DNA of 64,000 nt from Clostridia bacterium (GTDB lineage: Bacteria > Bacillota > Clostridia > Oscillospirales > Acutalibacteraceae): NCBI GenBank assembly GCA_017550625.1, contig JAFZOL010000025.1, positions 1-64,000 of the forward strand, given 5' to 3'. Shown here in pieces: positions 8,176 through 16,160 of this stretch. The notes below the pieces were generated by a model that saw nothing but the letters and a program-made list of their open reading frames with translations, was not told where the DNA came from and ran no database searches. Each line of letters opens with the position of its first letter. Within the stretch, counting starts at the first letter, position 1. A program made the translations under genes and the position numbers.

Positions 8176-8914
8176 CGTGATCTCCTTCCGTGTCGGGGTC
8201 GTAAGACGGCATCAGCTCGAGTTTAAAGAGGTTTTTGACGTGCAGCGTGTCGATGCGCTCTTTCTTGACGGGGTCGTCGATCTCGCCGGTGCGGATGTAG
8301 CGGTCGAGCTCGGCATAGGTGAAGCCGAGCACGTCTTCGTCGGTCTTGCCGGTCAACCCGTCGGACGGGGCTTTTTCGATGAGCACCTCCGGCAGCCCGA
8401 GCACGCGGCCGATCTGCTTCATCTCGTGCACCGTGAAGTGCGAGCACGGGCTGAAATCGCCCACCGAATCGCCGTAGCGGGTGGAGTAGCCCACCCAGTC
8501 CTCCGACAGGTTGCAGGTGTTGGCCACCCTGCCGTTGACGCTCTGCGACACCGCGTAGAGCGTAGCCATGCGGATGCGCGGCGGCAGGTTGAGGATGGTC
8601 TGGCGGCTCAGCGGCAGGCCCTTGATGTTGCGCTTCACGCCCTCGACGGCGTCGTGGATATCCACCACGAAATGGCGGATGCCGAGGTGGTTCACGAGCA
8701 GATACGCCATGTCGATATCGGCCTGCTCGCCGTTCGGCATCAGCACGCCCACCACACGGTCGGCGCCGAGCGCCTCCACGCACAGGGCGGCCACGATGGA
8801 GGAATCCTTGCCGCCGGATATACCGATCACGGCGTTGCAGCCCATGCCGTTTTTCTCAAAAAAGTCCCTGATCCAGGCGACGCACCCGTCTTTCATTCTG
8901 ACAGCGTCAAACAT
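8156..8914 (-). CDS. nadE: Ammonia-dependent NAD+ synthetase
   Basis: The 252-residue enzyme makes NAD+ from deamido-NAD+, ATP and ammonia. It has the N-type ATP pyrophosphatase P-loop SGGKDSS (about 33-39), VEALGADRVVGVLMPNGEQAD and the NLSEDWVGYSTRYGDSVGDFSPC segment that binds deamido-NAD. No glutaminase domain is present, so it uses free ammonia. ATG 8914 is chosen over an upstream ATG at 8974 because GGAAGGAG lies nine bases before it and homology begins there; the longer version would also overlap the promoter. It overlaps the fusion gene by 20 bases, heading that operon. NAD+ supply fits a genome rich in NAD-dependent glycosidases, though that link is only suggestive. Confidence 0.94.
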   Translation of the reverse strand: MFDAVRMKDGCVAWIRDFFEKNGMGCNAVIGISGGKDSSIVAALCVEALGADRVVGVLMPNGEQADIDMAYLLVNHLGIRHFVVDIHDAVEGVKRNIKGLPLSRQTILNLPPRIRMATLYAVSQSVNGRVANTCNLSEDWVGYSTRYGDSVGDFSPCSHFTVHEMKQIGRVLGLPEVLIEKAPSDGLTGKTDEDVLGFTYAELDRYIRTGEIDDPVKKERIDTLHVKNLFKLELMPSYDPDTEGDHDEAATL

Positions 8915-8945
8915 ATCGCGTTTCTCCTTCCGGCAAATTGTATTT

Positions 8946-8974
8946 ATTATAATATATCCGCGGCAAAAATTCAA
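8946..8974 (-). promoter_or_regulatory. Promoter of nadE
   Basis: On the minus strand TTGAAT (8974-8969) and TATAAT (8951-8946) are 17 nt apart, some 30 nt before the chosen nadE ATG. Confidence 0.75.
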
Positions 8975-8982
8975 GATTCTGC

Positions 8983-9011
8983 TTGTAAAAACCGAAAAAA
9001 GCGTGTATGAT
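8983..9011 (+). promoter_or_regulatory. Promoter of the esterase gene
   Basis: TTGTAA (8983-8988) and TATGAT (9006-9011) with a 17-nt spacer, diverging from the nadE promoter. Confidence 0.7.
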
Positions 9012-9041
9012 GGATGCAGAAAACATAAAGGAGCGATGAAT

Positions 9042-10103
9042 ATGAAGCGGTTTCTGTTTGTGCCCGTCGCGCTCGCGTCCTGCGGGGCAGCGGCGGTTTA
9101 CGCCGTGAAAAAGGCGACCCGCGCGCGCGAAGAGGGCGCGCCTGACGCCGTGGCCGTGGGAGGCATGACGCGGTCGGACAAAGTGAAGTATGATGAGCTG
9201 AGCGACCCGAAGCTTGCGAACAGCCCCGTTGTGAAGCTCATGCAGCTGATGTGGATGGCCACCTCGAAAAAGGACGCCGCCAATCACGCCACCCAGACCC
9301 CGCCCGAGGGGATCAGAGAGATCTGCGATCTCCCCTATATCGACGACGGCAGCCGGTATCATCTTCTGGACGTATACTATCCCGAGAACACCGAGGGCAA
9401 AAACCCCGTGATCATCGACGTGCACGGCGGCGGCTGGATGTACGGCGACAAGGAGCTCAACAAGCTCTATTGCCTCGCGCTCGCCTCGCGCGGGTACACC
9501 GTGTTCAACATGAGCTACCGCCTCGTGCCGGACGTGACCGTCAACGAGCAGCTCTTCGACGTGATGACGGCCCTGACGTGGATCGGCGAGCACATTGCCG
9601 ACTACCCCGCCGACCCCGCGGACATCATTCTGACCGGCGACTCCGCCGGCGGCATGCTCGCTGCCTACGCCGCGGCGCTGACGTCGTCTGACGAGCTGAG
9701 CGAGATCTTTGAGACGCCGCGCCCCGCGATCGACTACAAGGGCCTGCTGCTGACCTCCCCCGTGCCGTACATGGATCCGGGCGGTTACATGACCCTGTAT
9801 ACCCCGAAGATGTGGGGCCTATACTACAAAGAGAAAAAGACCTATCATTACATGAACTTCGACGCGCTGCTGCCGCTCGCCACATTCCCGAAGACCTGCC
9901 TCATCACGAGCGCCGGGGATATCCTTGCCCGCGAGCAGACGAACCGCGCCTGCAAAGACCTGACCGCCAAGGGCGTGGAGTGCAAGCTCATGGACTTCGG
10001 CGGCGAAGAGGGCAAAAAGCTGGAGCACGTATTCACCGTGATCAACCCGTATAACGAGGTCGGCAAGAAGACCATCGACGAGGCGCTGGAGTTCCTCAAA
10101 TAA
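9042..10103 (+). CDS. Membrane-anchored alpha/beta-hydrolase, hormone-sensitive-lipase (family IV esterase) type
   Basis: The 353-residue protein begins with one hydrophobic segment (about residues 3-22) and a basic stretch, then an alpha/beta-hydrolase domain. HGGGW (128-132) is the oxyanion-hole motif of the HSL group. GDSAGG (199-204) holds the nucleophile Ser201, and Asp and His candidates lie in SAGDIL and EHVF near the C-terminus. Such enzymes cleave short acyl esters; the substrate here is unknown, but a sugar-deacetylating role would suit the neighbourhood. AAAGGAG at 9027-9033 is too close to ATG 9036 and right for ATG 9042, so the latter is used. The gene has its own promoter and a strong terminator, so it is transcribed alone. 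Confidence 0.85.
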   Translation: MKRFLFVPVALASCGAAAVYAVKKATRAREEGAPDAVAVGGMTRSDKVKYDELSDPKLANSPVVKLMQLMWMATSKKDAANHATQTPPEGIREICDLPYIDDGSRYHLLDVYYPENTEGKNPVIIDVHGGGWMYGDKELNKLYCLALASRGYTVFNMSYRLVPDVTVNEQLFDVMTALTWIGEHIADYPADPADIILTGDSAGGMLAAYAAALTSSDELSEIFETPRPAIDYKGLLLTSPVPYMDPGGYMTLYTPKMWGLYYKEKKTYHYMNFDALLPLATFPKTCLITSAGDILAREQTNRACKDLTAKGVECKLMDFGGEEGKKLEHVFTVINPYNEVGKKTIDEALEFLK

Positions 10104-10123
10104 GAAAACAAAACAACGAAAAA

Positions 10124-10152
10124 GGAGCGTCGCCGACGCTCCTCTTTTTTTT
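10124..10152. terminator. Terminator shared by the esterase and GH25 genes
   Basis: GGAGCGTC (10124-10131), loop GCC, GACGCTCC (10135-10142), then TCTTTTTTTT. The A-rich left flank makes it usable for the converging minus-strand GH25 gene. Confidence 0.9.
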
Positions 10153-10153
10153 G

Positions 10154-10942
10154 TTATCCGTAAAGGATTTTGTTGACTTCTGTCTGCACGGCTTTGGGGT
10201 CGTAGCCCGCGGCTTTCAGACGGAGCTTGCGCTCGTCGCCGTTGCCCCAGTCGCCGCGGATGACCTCCTCGGCGATCTCGCGCAGGGTTTTTGTTCCGCT
10301 TTTGCCGAAGCCGTTGAGCCCCGCCTGCCTGATGCGGTAGGGGAAGTCTATATACATATAGTCCTGGTCGCAGACTTTTCCCGCGACCTTGTTGGAGCGG
10401 ATCAGGTTCGTCTCGCCGCCGAACTGCCACACGCCGAGCACGTCGGGGTAAGGATAGGTGCATTCGTCGTTCCACTGCGCGACCCAGTGGGTATAGGCCT
10501 GCAGCTCGGCATCATACATATAGGTCCTGAAATAATAGGTGGACGAATAGATCCCGACGAAAAAACCGCGGTCCTCAAGGTCGTCGCACCAAGTCTTGAC
10601 GACGTCGGTAAGCTTTCGTTTGCCGAGCGCCGTCATCGCGGCGTTCTCAACGTCGATATACACCGGCAGCTCGAACTGTTTCCCTTTGAGGCAATGCTCG
10701 TGGAAATACGCCGCCTCTCTGCGCGCGTCGTCCGCGCTGAGGGCGCGGGAGAACCAATACGCGCCGACAGGCAGGCCGAGCGCCTTGCATTTGTCGTAGT
10801 TTTTCTGAAACCGCGCGTCGACGTAGAGGCCGTCGTCCCCGCCGCCGCCTTTGACGATCGCAAAGCTGACGCCCTCCTTCACCGCGCGCGAGAGATCCAA
10901 GTTCCCGTTGTGGCGGGAGATGTCGATGCCGAACTCTTTCAT
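10154..10942 (-). CDS. GH25 lysozyme with C-terminal Cpl-7-type wall-binding domain
   Basis: The 262-residue protein has the GH25 (Chalaropsis-type muramidase) barrel: FGIDISRHNG at the start, YWFSRAL, and the LPVYIDVENA strand carrying the Asp/Glu catalytic pair. VWQFGG and DQDYMYIDFP close the barrel. The last 40 residues (EVIRGDWGNGDERKLRLKAAGYD) are a Cpl-7 repeat that binds muropeptide, as in phage endolysins. No signal peptide is seen, so export would need a holin or another route, which leaves a phage-derived or autolytic origin open. No other phage gene is nearby. ATG 10942 is preferred to GTG 10951 because GAAAGGGTG is correctly spaced only from the ATG. It lies 65 bases beyond the GH42 gene and may be co-transcribed with it. 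Confidence 0.88.
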   Translation of the reverse strand: MKEFGIDISRHNGNLDLSRAVKEGVSFAIVKGGGGDDGLYVDARFQKNYDKCKALGLPVGAYWFSRALSADDARREAAYFHEHCLKGKQFELPVYIDVENAAMTALGKRKLTDVVKTWCDDLEDRGFFVGIYSSTYYFRTYMYDAELQAYTHWVAQWNDECTYPYPDVLGVWQFGGETNLIRSNKVAGKVCDQDYMYIDFPYRIRQAGLNGFGKSGTKTLREIAEEVIRGDWGNGDERKLRLKAAGYDPKAVQTEVNKILYG

Positions 10943-11007
10943 AGCGATCACCCTTTCATTCGATCGCTATCAGTATATGCCGGGATAAGCCGGGCGTGAC
11001 GGGCTGT

Positions 11008-13005
11008 TCAGCGCGTGAGCACTACGTAACCGAAAGGCGGGAGCTCTGTTTTGCCCGAAACGGTGTCGCCCGTGAGGACGTTCCGGTAAGTCCCGGACGA
11101 GGGGACGCGCTTCGGCTCGGATGTGAAGTTCATCAGGAAGACGAGGTCGCCGCGTTCGACGGCGCTCACACCGTCCGGCAGCTGATCGGGCCAAACTCCA
11201 GTGAGGCCGATTTCTTCGATGAGGTCGGCGCAGAAATCGTCGATAAAGGATTCTTCGCCCCGGAACGCCGCGTAATATGCGCGCCCTTTTCCGAAACCGT
11301 TCACGGTGACGGCGGGCGTGCCGGCATAGAAGCCGTTTTCGTAGGTCCCGAGCACCTTCGCCCCGTCGGCGCGCAGCAGATCGCACACGGTGTGCGCGGC
11401 GTAATCGCGCCCGTTGTAACGCACGGCGCGGCGCTCGGTTTCGGGCAGGGCGTCGGTCTCTTCGGCCGTGACGCCGAACACCTCGCGAAGGCCCTCGCCC
11501 GGGAACCCGCCGAGGAAGCAGAGATCGTCGCGGTCCACGCGCGCGAACAGCTCCGTTGCCACGAAGCGGCCGCCGCCCCCGACATAGCGCCGGATGCTGT
11601 CGGCGACGCCGGGCTTGAGCATGTAAAGGAACGGCGCGATCACGAGATCGTAGGGCGCGAGATCTGCGTCGGATTCGATCACGTCGGTGGGGACGCCGCG
11701 CTTCCAGAAGGGCTTGTGCCACGCGGTGCAAACGCCGTCGTAGTCGCGGTTCTCGCTGAAAAAGCCGCAAAAGATATCTGTAGCCCAGGCGTTTTCGCAG
11801 TCGTTCACGATCGCGACGCGCCCGCGCGTTTCTTTGCCGACGACAGCGTCGAGCTTCGGCAGGACCTGCCCGATCTTCGCGGCGTCGCGGAACACGCGGG
11901 TGTGTTCGGTGCCCGTATGGTCCACCACGGCGCCGTGGAATTTCTCGTGCCCGCCGCGCGAGGCCCGCCACTGGAAATACTGCACGCTGTCGGCTCCGTG
12001 GGCGACCGCCTGGATCGACGACAGCTCGGTGATCCCGGATTGCGGCAGGGGGTTCACGGGCTTCCAGTTGACGATCGAAGGCGTGCTCTCCATCAGGAAG
12101 AAGGGTTTGCCGCCCTTCATGGAGCGGAACAGATCGTGCACGAAAGCGATCGCGTTGCCTTCTTCTGTGTTATCGGTATTGTTCCACGAGGGATAGGAAT
12201 CCCACGACACGAGGTCGAGCTTTTCGGCCATTTTGCGATAGTCGATGCCCTTGAAAAGCCGCATCATGTTCGTCGTGACAGGCACGTCCGGCGTGATCTC
12301 TCTGAGCGGCGCGATCTCGTTTTCGAGGAACGAGATATGGCTGTCGGATACGAATCGGTTCCACGCGAGCTTCAGAGCGGGCACGTGGTTCTCGCCGCGG
12401 TATTTCGGGGAGGAAACTTCGTCGAACGACGAGAGGTTATGGCTCCAAAAGCCGTTCCACCACTTGAAATTGAGCTCGTCGATATCGTTATGGTATTCGC
12501 GCCTGAGCCAGTCGCGGAAGGCCTGCTGGCAGAGTTCGCAGTGGCACTCGCCGCTGTATTCGTTTGAGATATGCCACATAAAGAGCGCGGGGTGCTTGGC
12601 GTAGCGTTCGGCGAGCTTGCGGTTGATAAGGCGCACCTTTTCGCGGTAGACGGGCGACGTGAGGCAGTGGTTGTGCCGCACGCCGTATTCGTTGCGCACG
12701 CCGCTTTCGTCCACGCGCAGCACCTCGGGGGCTTTTTTTGCGAGCCACACCGGGCGCGCGCCCGAGGGCGTGGCGAGGATCGCCTTTTTGCCGTGGACGT
12801 GCAGCATGTCCATCACTTCGTCGAGCCATGAGAAATCGAACTCCCCTTCTCTCGGCTCGAGCATGGACCACGAAAAGATGCCCACGGTCGCGCTGTTGAT
12901 CCCGGCGAGGTCCATCAGGCGCATGTCCTCGCTCCAGATCTCTTTCGTGCGGATCCACTGGTCGGGGTTATAGTCGCCGCCGTATATGATATGTTCCTGC
13001 TTCAT
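11008..13005 (-). CDS. GH42 beta-galactosidase
   Basis: The 665-residue protein starts with the GH42 signature YGGDYNPDQW and keeps family order: the TIM barrel with acid/base Glu149 (WHISNEY) and nucleophile Glu306 (FFLMESTPS), a Cys cluster after the acid/base (CHCELC) typical of GH42 zinc sites, the Rossmann-like trimerisation domain (about 390-600) and a short C-terminal beta domain. It hydrolyses terminal beta-galactosides. No signal peptide is present. The RBS is AAAGGATG. Flanking genes are an AlkZ-related gene (15 bases upstream, same strand) and GH25 downstream. Together with the GH95 fucosidase nearby it could process fucosylated galactosides such as those of mucin or milk glycans (inference). 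Confidence 0.93.
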   Translation of the reverse strand: MKQEHIIYGGDYNPDQWIRTKEIWSEDMRLMDLAGINSATVGIFSWSMLEPREGEFDFSWLDEVMDMLHVHGKKAILATPSGARPVWLAKKAPEVLRVDESGVRNEYGVRHNHCLTSPVYREKVRLINRKLAERYAKHPALFMWHISNEYSGECHCELCQQAFRDWLRREYHNDIDELNFKWWNGFWSHNLSSFDEVSSPKYRGENHVPALKLAWNRFVSDSHISFLENEIAPLREITPDVPVTTNMMRLFKGIDYRKMAEKLDLVSWDSYPSWNNTDNTEEGNAIAFVHDLFRSMKGGKPFFLMESTPSIVNWKPVNPLPQSGITELSSIQAVAHGADSVQYFQWRASRGGHEKFHGAVVDHTGTEHTRVFRDAAKIGQVLPKLDAVVGKETRGRVAIVNDCENAWATDIFCGFFSENRDYDGVCTAWHKPFWKRGVPTDVIESDADLAPYDLVIAPFLYMLKPGVADSIRRYVGGGGRFVATELFARVDRDDLCFLGGFPGEGLREVFGVTAEETDALPETERRAVRYNGRDYAAHTVCDLLRADGAKVLGTYENGFYAGTPAVTVNGFGKGRAYYAAFRGEESFIDDFCADLIEEIGLTGVWPDQLPDGVSAVERGDLVFLMNFTSEPKRVPSSGTYRNVLTGDTVSGKTELPPFGYVVLTR

Positions 13006-13019
13006 CGTGTTTCATCCTT

Positions 13020-13688
13020 TCAGAATTTGACGCGCGCGCCCGTCAACCTTTCGAGCTTTTCGCGCACGATCTCTCTTGATTTTTCGGGCTCTCGGGCGTA
13101 GACCTTCGACGTGAAGGCGTCGCCGAGAAATCGCTCGGGCGTGTCGTAGACGCCCACGCCCCAGCCGTAGGGCCGGCCGTTTTTATCCACGTTGTAAACG
13201 AAGTCCGAGATCAAAACGTAACATTCGTGCTGCAGGCGCGTGATGAGCGTGTCGAAGCCCTTGACGCCGTTTTTGCCGTAGTTGCCGAGCTTTTTGAGCT
13301 CGCCCGACTGCACGGGCGCGTTCGCGGCGACGAGATCGAACAGGAGCTTATCGCGCCGCGAGGTCTTTTCGTCGTCGTAAAGGGCGTCGAAATCGTAGCC
13401 GTCGCGCCGGACGTTGGCGAAATCCGGAAAGAACGCGGGGCTCACGAACACTGCCTTGTGCTCGAAAAACTTGCCGTAGGCGCATTTGAGCTCGCGGATC
13501 ACCGGGCCCTTCCACTCCCACACGTCCCAGTGGTCGTCCTGCTGATGGTACCAGGCGTCGGGGTGGACGTGCTCTTCGAGCGAAAAGCCCGGCACGCTGT
13601 TTTTAAAGAACGGCAGAAAGCCGAGCTCGATGATCGCGTTTTTCAGATCGTCGTAAGTCCGCACGACGAAGGGGTCCTGAAACGTCAT
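13020..13688 (-). CDS. AlkZ-related protein of unknown role
   Basis: The 222-residue protein resembles a family annotated in databases as AlkZ-related; I recognise it from segments such as IELGFLPFFKNSVPGFSLEE, YGKFFEHKAVFVSPAFFPDF and YGWGVGVYDTPE. AlkZ/YcaQ proteins are DNA glycosylases that unhook crosslinks, but this shorter group lacks an assigned activity. ATG 13688 has GAGGTGA upstream; the longer reading from 13829 would cross the promoter region. The gene diverges from the GH95 fucosidase gene, and GH42 follows 15 bases downstream. Its presence among glycosidase genes has no obvious reason. Confidence 0.65.
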   Translation of the reverse strand: MTFQDPFVVRTYDDLKNAIIELGFLPFFKNSVPGFSLEEHVHPDAWYHQQDDHWDVWEWKGPVIRELKCAYGKFFEHKAVFVSPAFFPDFANVRRDGYDFDALYDDEKTSRRDKLLFDLVAANAPVQSGELKKLGNYGKNGVKGFDTLITRLQHECYVLISDFVYNVDKNGRPYGWGVGVYDTPERFLGDAFTSKVYAREPEKSREIVREKLERLTGARVKF

Positions 13689-13706
13689 AGGCCTCACCTC
13701 GCTTTC

Positions 13707-13735
13707 AGTATAACCGACGCCAAGACGTTTTTCAA
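13707..13735 (-). promoter_or_regulatory. Promoter of the AlkZ-related/GH42 unit
   Basis: On the minus strand TTGAAA (13735-13730) and TATACT (13712-13707) with a 17-nt spacer. Confidence 0.75.
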
Positions 13736-13756
13736 GAAAAAAGTGCGCTTTCACGC

Positions 13757-13785
13757 TTGCAATCGCGGCGGCGTTCGGGTATGAT
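13757..13785 (+). promoter_or_regulatory. Promoter of the GH95 gene
   Basis: TTGCAA (13757-13762) and TATGAT (13780-13785) with a 17-nt spacer; back-to-back with the AlkZ-related promoter. Confidence 0.75.
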
Positions 13786-13815
13786 GGAAGCAGAAGAATG
13801 AAAGGGGCGTTTTTT

Positions 13816-16095
13816 ATGCTGTCCGACACTCTGTTTTACACTTCTCCCGCGAAATACTGGATGGAGGCGCTGCCGATCGGCAACGGCAAACTCGGCGCGA
13901 TGTGCTATTCCGGGACCTCTTCGGACGAGCTCTCGCTGAGCGAAGAGACCCTGTGGTCCGGTTGCCCGCGTTCGGTCACGAAGCCCGGGGCGTATGAGTC
14001 GTACCTGAAGGCGCAGGCGCTGGCGAAGGCCGGGAAATACCGCGCGTGCCATGAGGAGATCAGGAAGAACTTTCTCACGATCTGGTCGCAGGCGTATCTG
14101 ACCTTCGGCTCGCTGATTTTGGATTTCGGCGTAAAGAAAGCCGAGAACTACGAGCGCAGGCTCACGCTCGCCGACGCGGTGCTGACGAGCGGGTTTGACG
14201 CGGAAGGTGTGCGTTATCGGAAGACCGCGTTCGTGAGCGCGCCGGACAACGTGCTCGTCTATAAGATCGCTGTGGACAAACCCGGCTCTCTCTCATTCAC
14301 GCTGCGGGAAAATTGCCCGCTGCGCCATAAAACGAGCTTTGAAAACGGCGTGCTGTTCGTGGACGGCGAGTGTCCCGGCGACGCGGATACGAAATCGAAG
14401 AATTACCCCGCGAACGACACGATCTACGACGTGGCCGACGAAAAGCGCGGCGTGCTGTTCCGCGGCAGCATCCTCGTGGATACCGACGGGGCGCTGACCG
14501 AAGAGAACGGCGCGCTCAAGGTGGAGAACGCGTGCGAGGCGACCGTTTACGTCAATATCACGACCTCGTTCAACGGGTTCGACAAACAGCCCTATCTCGA
14601 GGGCAAGGAATACCTTCAGCCCTCGCTCGACGCGGTGCTTGCGGCGAAGGAAGCGGGCTTCGAGAAGCTGCTCGTCCGGCACGTGGCGGACTATAAGAAG
14701 TATTACGACCGCGTGTCGCTGAGGATCGGCGAAGAACCGGACGGCGCACCCTCGCCCACGGACCGTCGGCTGCTCAGTTTCGATCCCGAAAAGCCCGACA
14801 AGGCGCTCTATGCCCTATTGTTCAATATGGGGCGCTATCTTCTGATCTCCGCCGCGCGGCCCGGCAGCAAGGCGATGAACCTGCAGGGCATCTGGAACAA
14901 CACCGTGCGCCCGCCGTGGAACTCTAATTATACCACCAACATCAACACCGAGATGAACGACTGGCCCTGTCTGCCGTGCAATCTGCCCGAAATGACCGAA
15001 CCGCTTACGGACCTCGCGAAAACGGTTTCGGTGACCGGCGAAGAGACGGCGCGCGAGTTCTATCACGCGCGGGGCTTCGTGCTGCACCACAACGCCGATA
15101 TCTGGGGCATGACCGCGCCCATCCAGGGCAACCCCTGCTGGGGCTTCTGGAACGGCGGCTCCGGGTGGCTGTGCGAGAATCTGTTCGCCGTGTACGAGTA
15201 TACGCTCGACAAAGACTATCTGCGCGATACCGCCCTGCCGATCATGAAGAAGGCCGCGCGCTTCTATCTCGACATCCTCGTTGAGGACGACGACGGCACG
15301 CTCATCATCTGCCCCGCAACCTCGTCGGAAAACAGTTTCCGCAAGAAGGGAACGCGTGGTGAGGCCGCCACGTCGAAGAGCACGGCGATGATGCAGGGCA
15401 TTGTAAAATCGCTGTTCACGAACATCGGAAAAGCCTATGAAGCGCTCGGCGAAAACGATGAATTCCTCGCCGAGGTACGCGCCGCCCTGCCGCGGCTCAA
15501 GCCCTTTTCGATCGGCAAATACGGCGAGCTGCTCGAATGGAACGAGCAGCTTGAGGAGACGGAGCTCCATCACCGTCACGTCAGCCACCTCTACGCCCTG
15601 CACCCCGCCACGCTCATCCGTTACGGCAGGGACCCGGAGCTCTTCGAGGCGTGCAAAAAGACGCTGGAGCGACGCGGCGACGACGGCACCGGCTGGTCGC
15701 TGGCGTGGAAGGTCAATTTCTGGGCGAGGCTGCGCGACGGCGACCACGCGCTGCGGCTGCTCAATAACCAGCTGCGCTACGTGACCGCCGAAAAGAACGG
15801 CGAGATCGCCTACGACCGCCACGGCGGCACCTTCCCGAACATGCTGGACGCGCACCCGCCGTTCCAGATCGACGGTAACTTCGGCTCCACCGCCGGCATC
15901 GCGGAGATGCTTTTGCAGTCGGACGAGGAGAACGTCTATCTTCTGCCCGCCCTGCCCGCAGCGTGGGATGAGGGCGAGGTGAAAGGCCTTGCCGCCCGCG
16001 GGAACGTGACCGTGGACATCCGCTGGAAGGACGGGAAGATCACGGATCACAAGATCCACGGCGAGACCGATAAAAAGATCGTTCTCTGCCGCTAA
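13816..16095 (+). CDS. GH95 alpha-L-fucosidase
   Basis: The 759-residue product has GH95 architecture: an N-terminal beta-sandwich opening with YWMEALPIGNGKLGAM, a helical linker, an (alpha/alpha)6 barrel and a C-terminal beta domain. Catalytic elements match known GH95 enzymes: the NINTEMNDWP strand with the activating Asn pair, the general acid Glu within LEETELHHRHVSHLYALHP, and QIDGNFG with a conserved Asp. The family cleaves alpha-1,2-linked fucose by inversion. No signal peptide, so it is likely cytoplasmic. ATG 13816 is chosen because AAAGGGG sits eight bases upstream; ATG 13798 has no ribosome site. It is transcribed alone, between its own promoter and a strong terminator. Confidence 0.93.
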   Translation: MLSDTLFYTSPAKYWMEALPIGNGKLGAMCYSGTSSDELSLSEETLWSGCPRSVTKPGAYESYLKAQALAKAGKYRACHEEIRKNFLTIWSQAYLTFGSLILDFGVKKAENYERRLTLADAVLTSGFDAEGVRYRKTAFVSAPDNVLVYKIAVDKPGSLSFTLRENCPLRHKTSFENGVLFVDGECPGDADTKSKNYPANDTIYDVADEKRGVLFRGSILVDTDGALTEENGALKVENACEATVYVNITTSFNGFDKQPYLEGKEYLQPSLDAVLAAKEAGFEKLLVRHVADYKKYYDRVSLRIGEEPDGAPSPTDRRLLSFDPEKPDKALYALLFNMGRYLLISAARPGSKAMNLQGIWNNTVRPPWNSNYTTNINTEMNDWPCLPCNLPEMTEPLTDLAKTVSVTGEETAREFYHARGFVLHHNADIWGMTAPIQGNPCWGFWNGGSGWLCENLFAVYEYTLDKDYLRDTALPIMKKAARFYLDILVEDDDGTLIICPATSSENSFRKKGTRGEAATSKSTAMMQGIVKSLFTNIGKAYEALGENDEFLAEVRAALPRLKPFSIGKYGELLEWNEQLEETELHHRHVSHLYALHPATLIRYGRDPELFEACKKTLERRGDDGTGWSLAWKVNFWARLRDGDHALRLLNNQLRYVTAEKNGEIAYDRHGGTFPNMLDAHPPFQIDGNFGSTAGIAEMLLQSDEENVYLLPALPAAWDEGEVKGLAARGNVTVDIRWKDGKITDHKIHGETDKKIVLCR

Positions 16096-16110
16096 AGAAA
16101 GATATGATAC

Positions 16111-16155
16111 GGGAGCCCCGCTCGGACGAGCGGGGCTCCCTGTTTCTTCTTTTAT
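16111..16155 (+). terminator. Strong terminator after the GH95 gene
   Basis: A 13-bp perfect stem, GGGAGCCCCGCTC (16111-16123) with GAGCGGGGCTCCC (16128-16140), loop GGAC, then a T-rich tail. Confidence 0.9.
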
Positions 16156-16160
16156 AATGA

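Noticed and set aside
8915..8974. Longer nadE start at 8974
   Set aside because: Would place the start within the promoter and lacks a ribosome site; ATG 8914 has GGAAGGAG at nine bases.
9036..9041. ATG at 9036 as start of the esterase
   Set aside because: Only two bases separate it from the AAAGGAG site; ATG 9042 has the proper eight.
10154..10942. GH25 gene as part of a prophage
   Set aside because: Cpl-7 domains occur in phage lysins, but no capsid, holin, integrase or attachment repeat is visible nearby.
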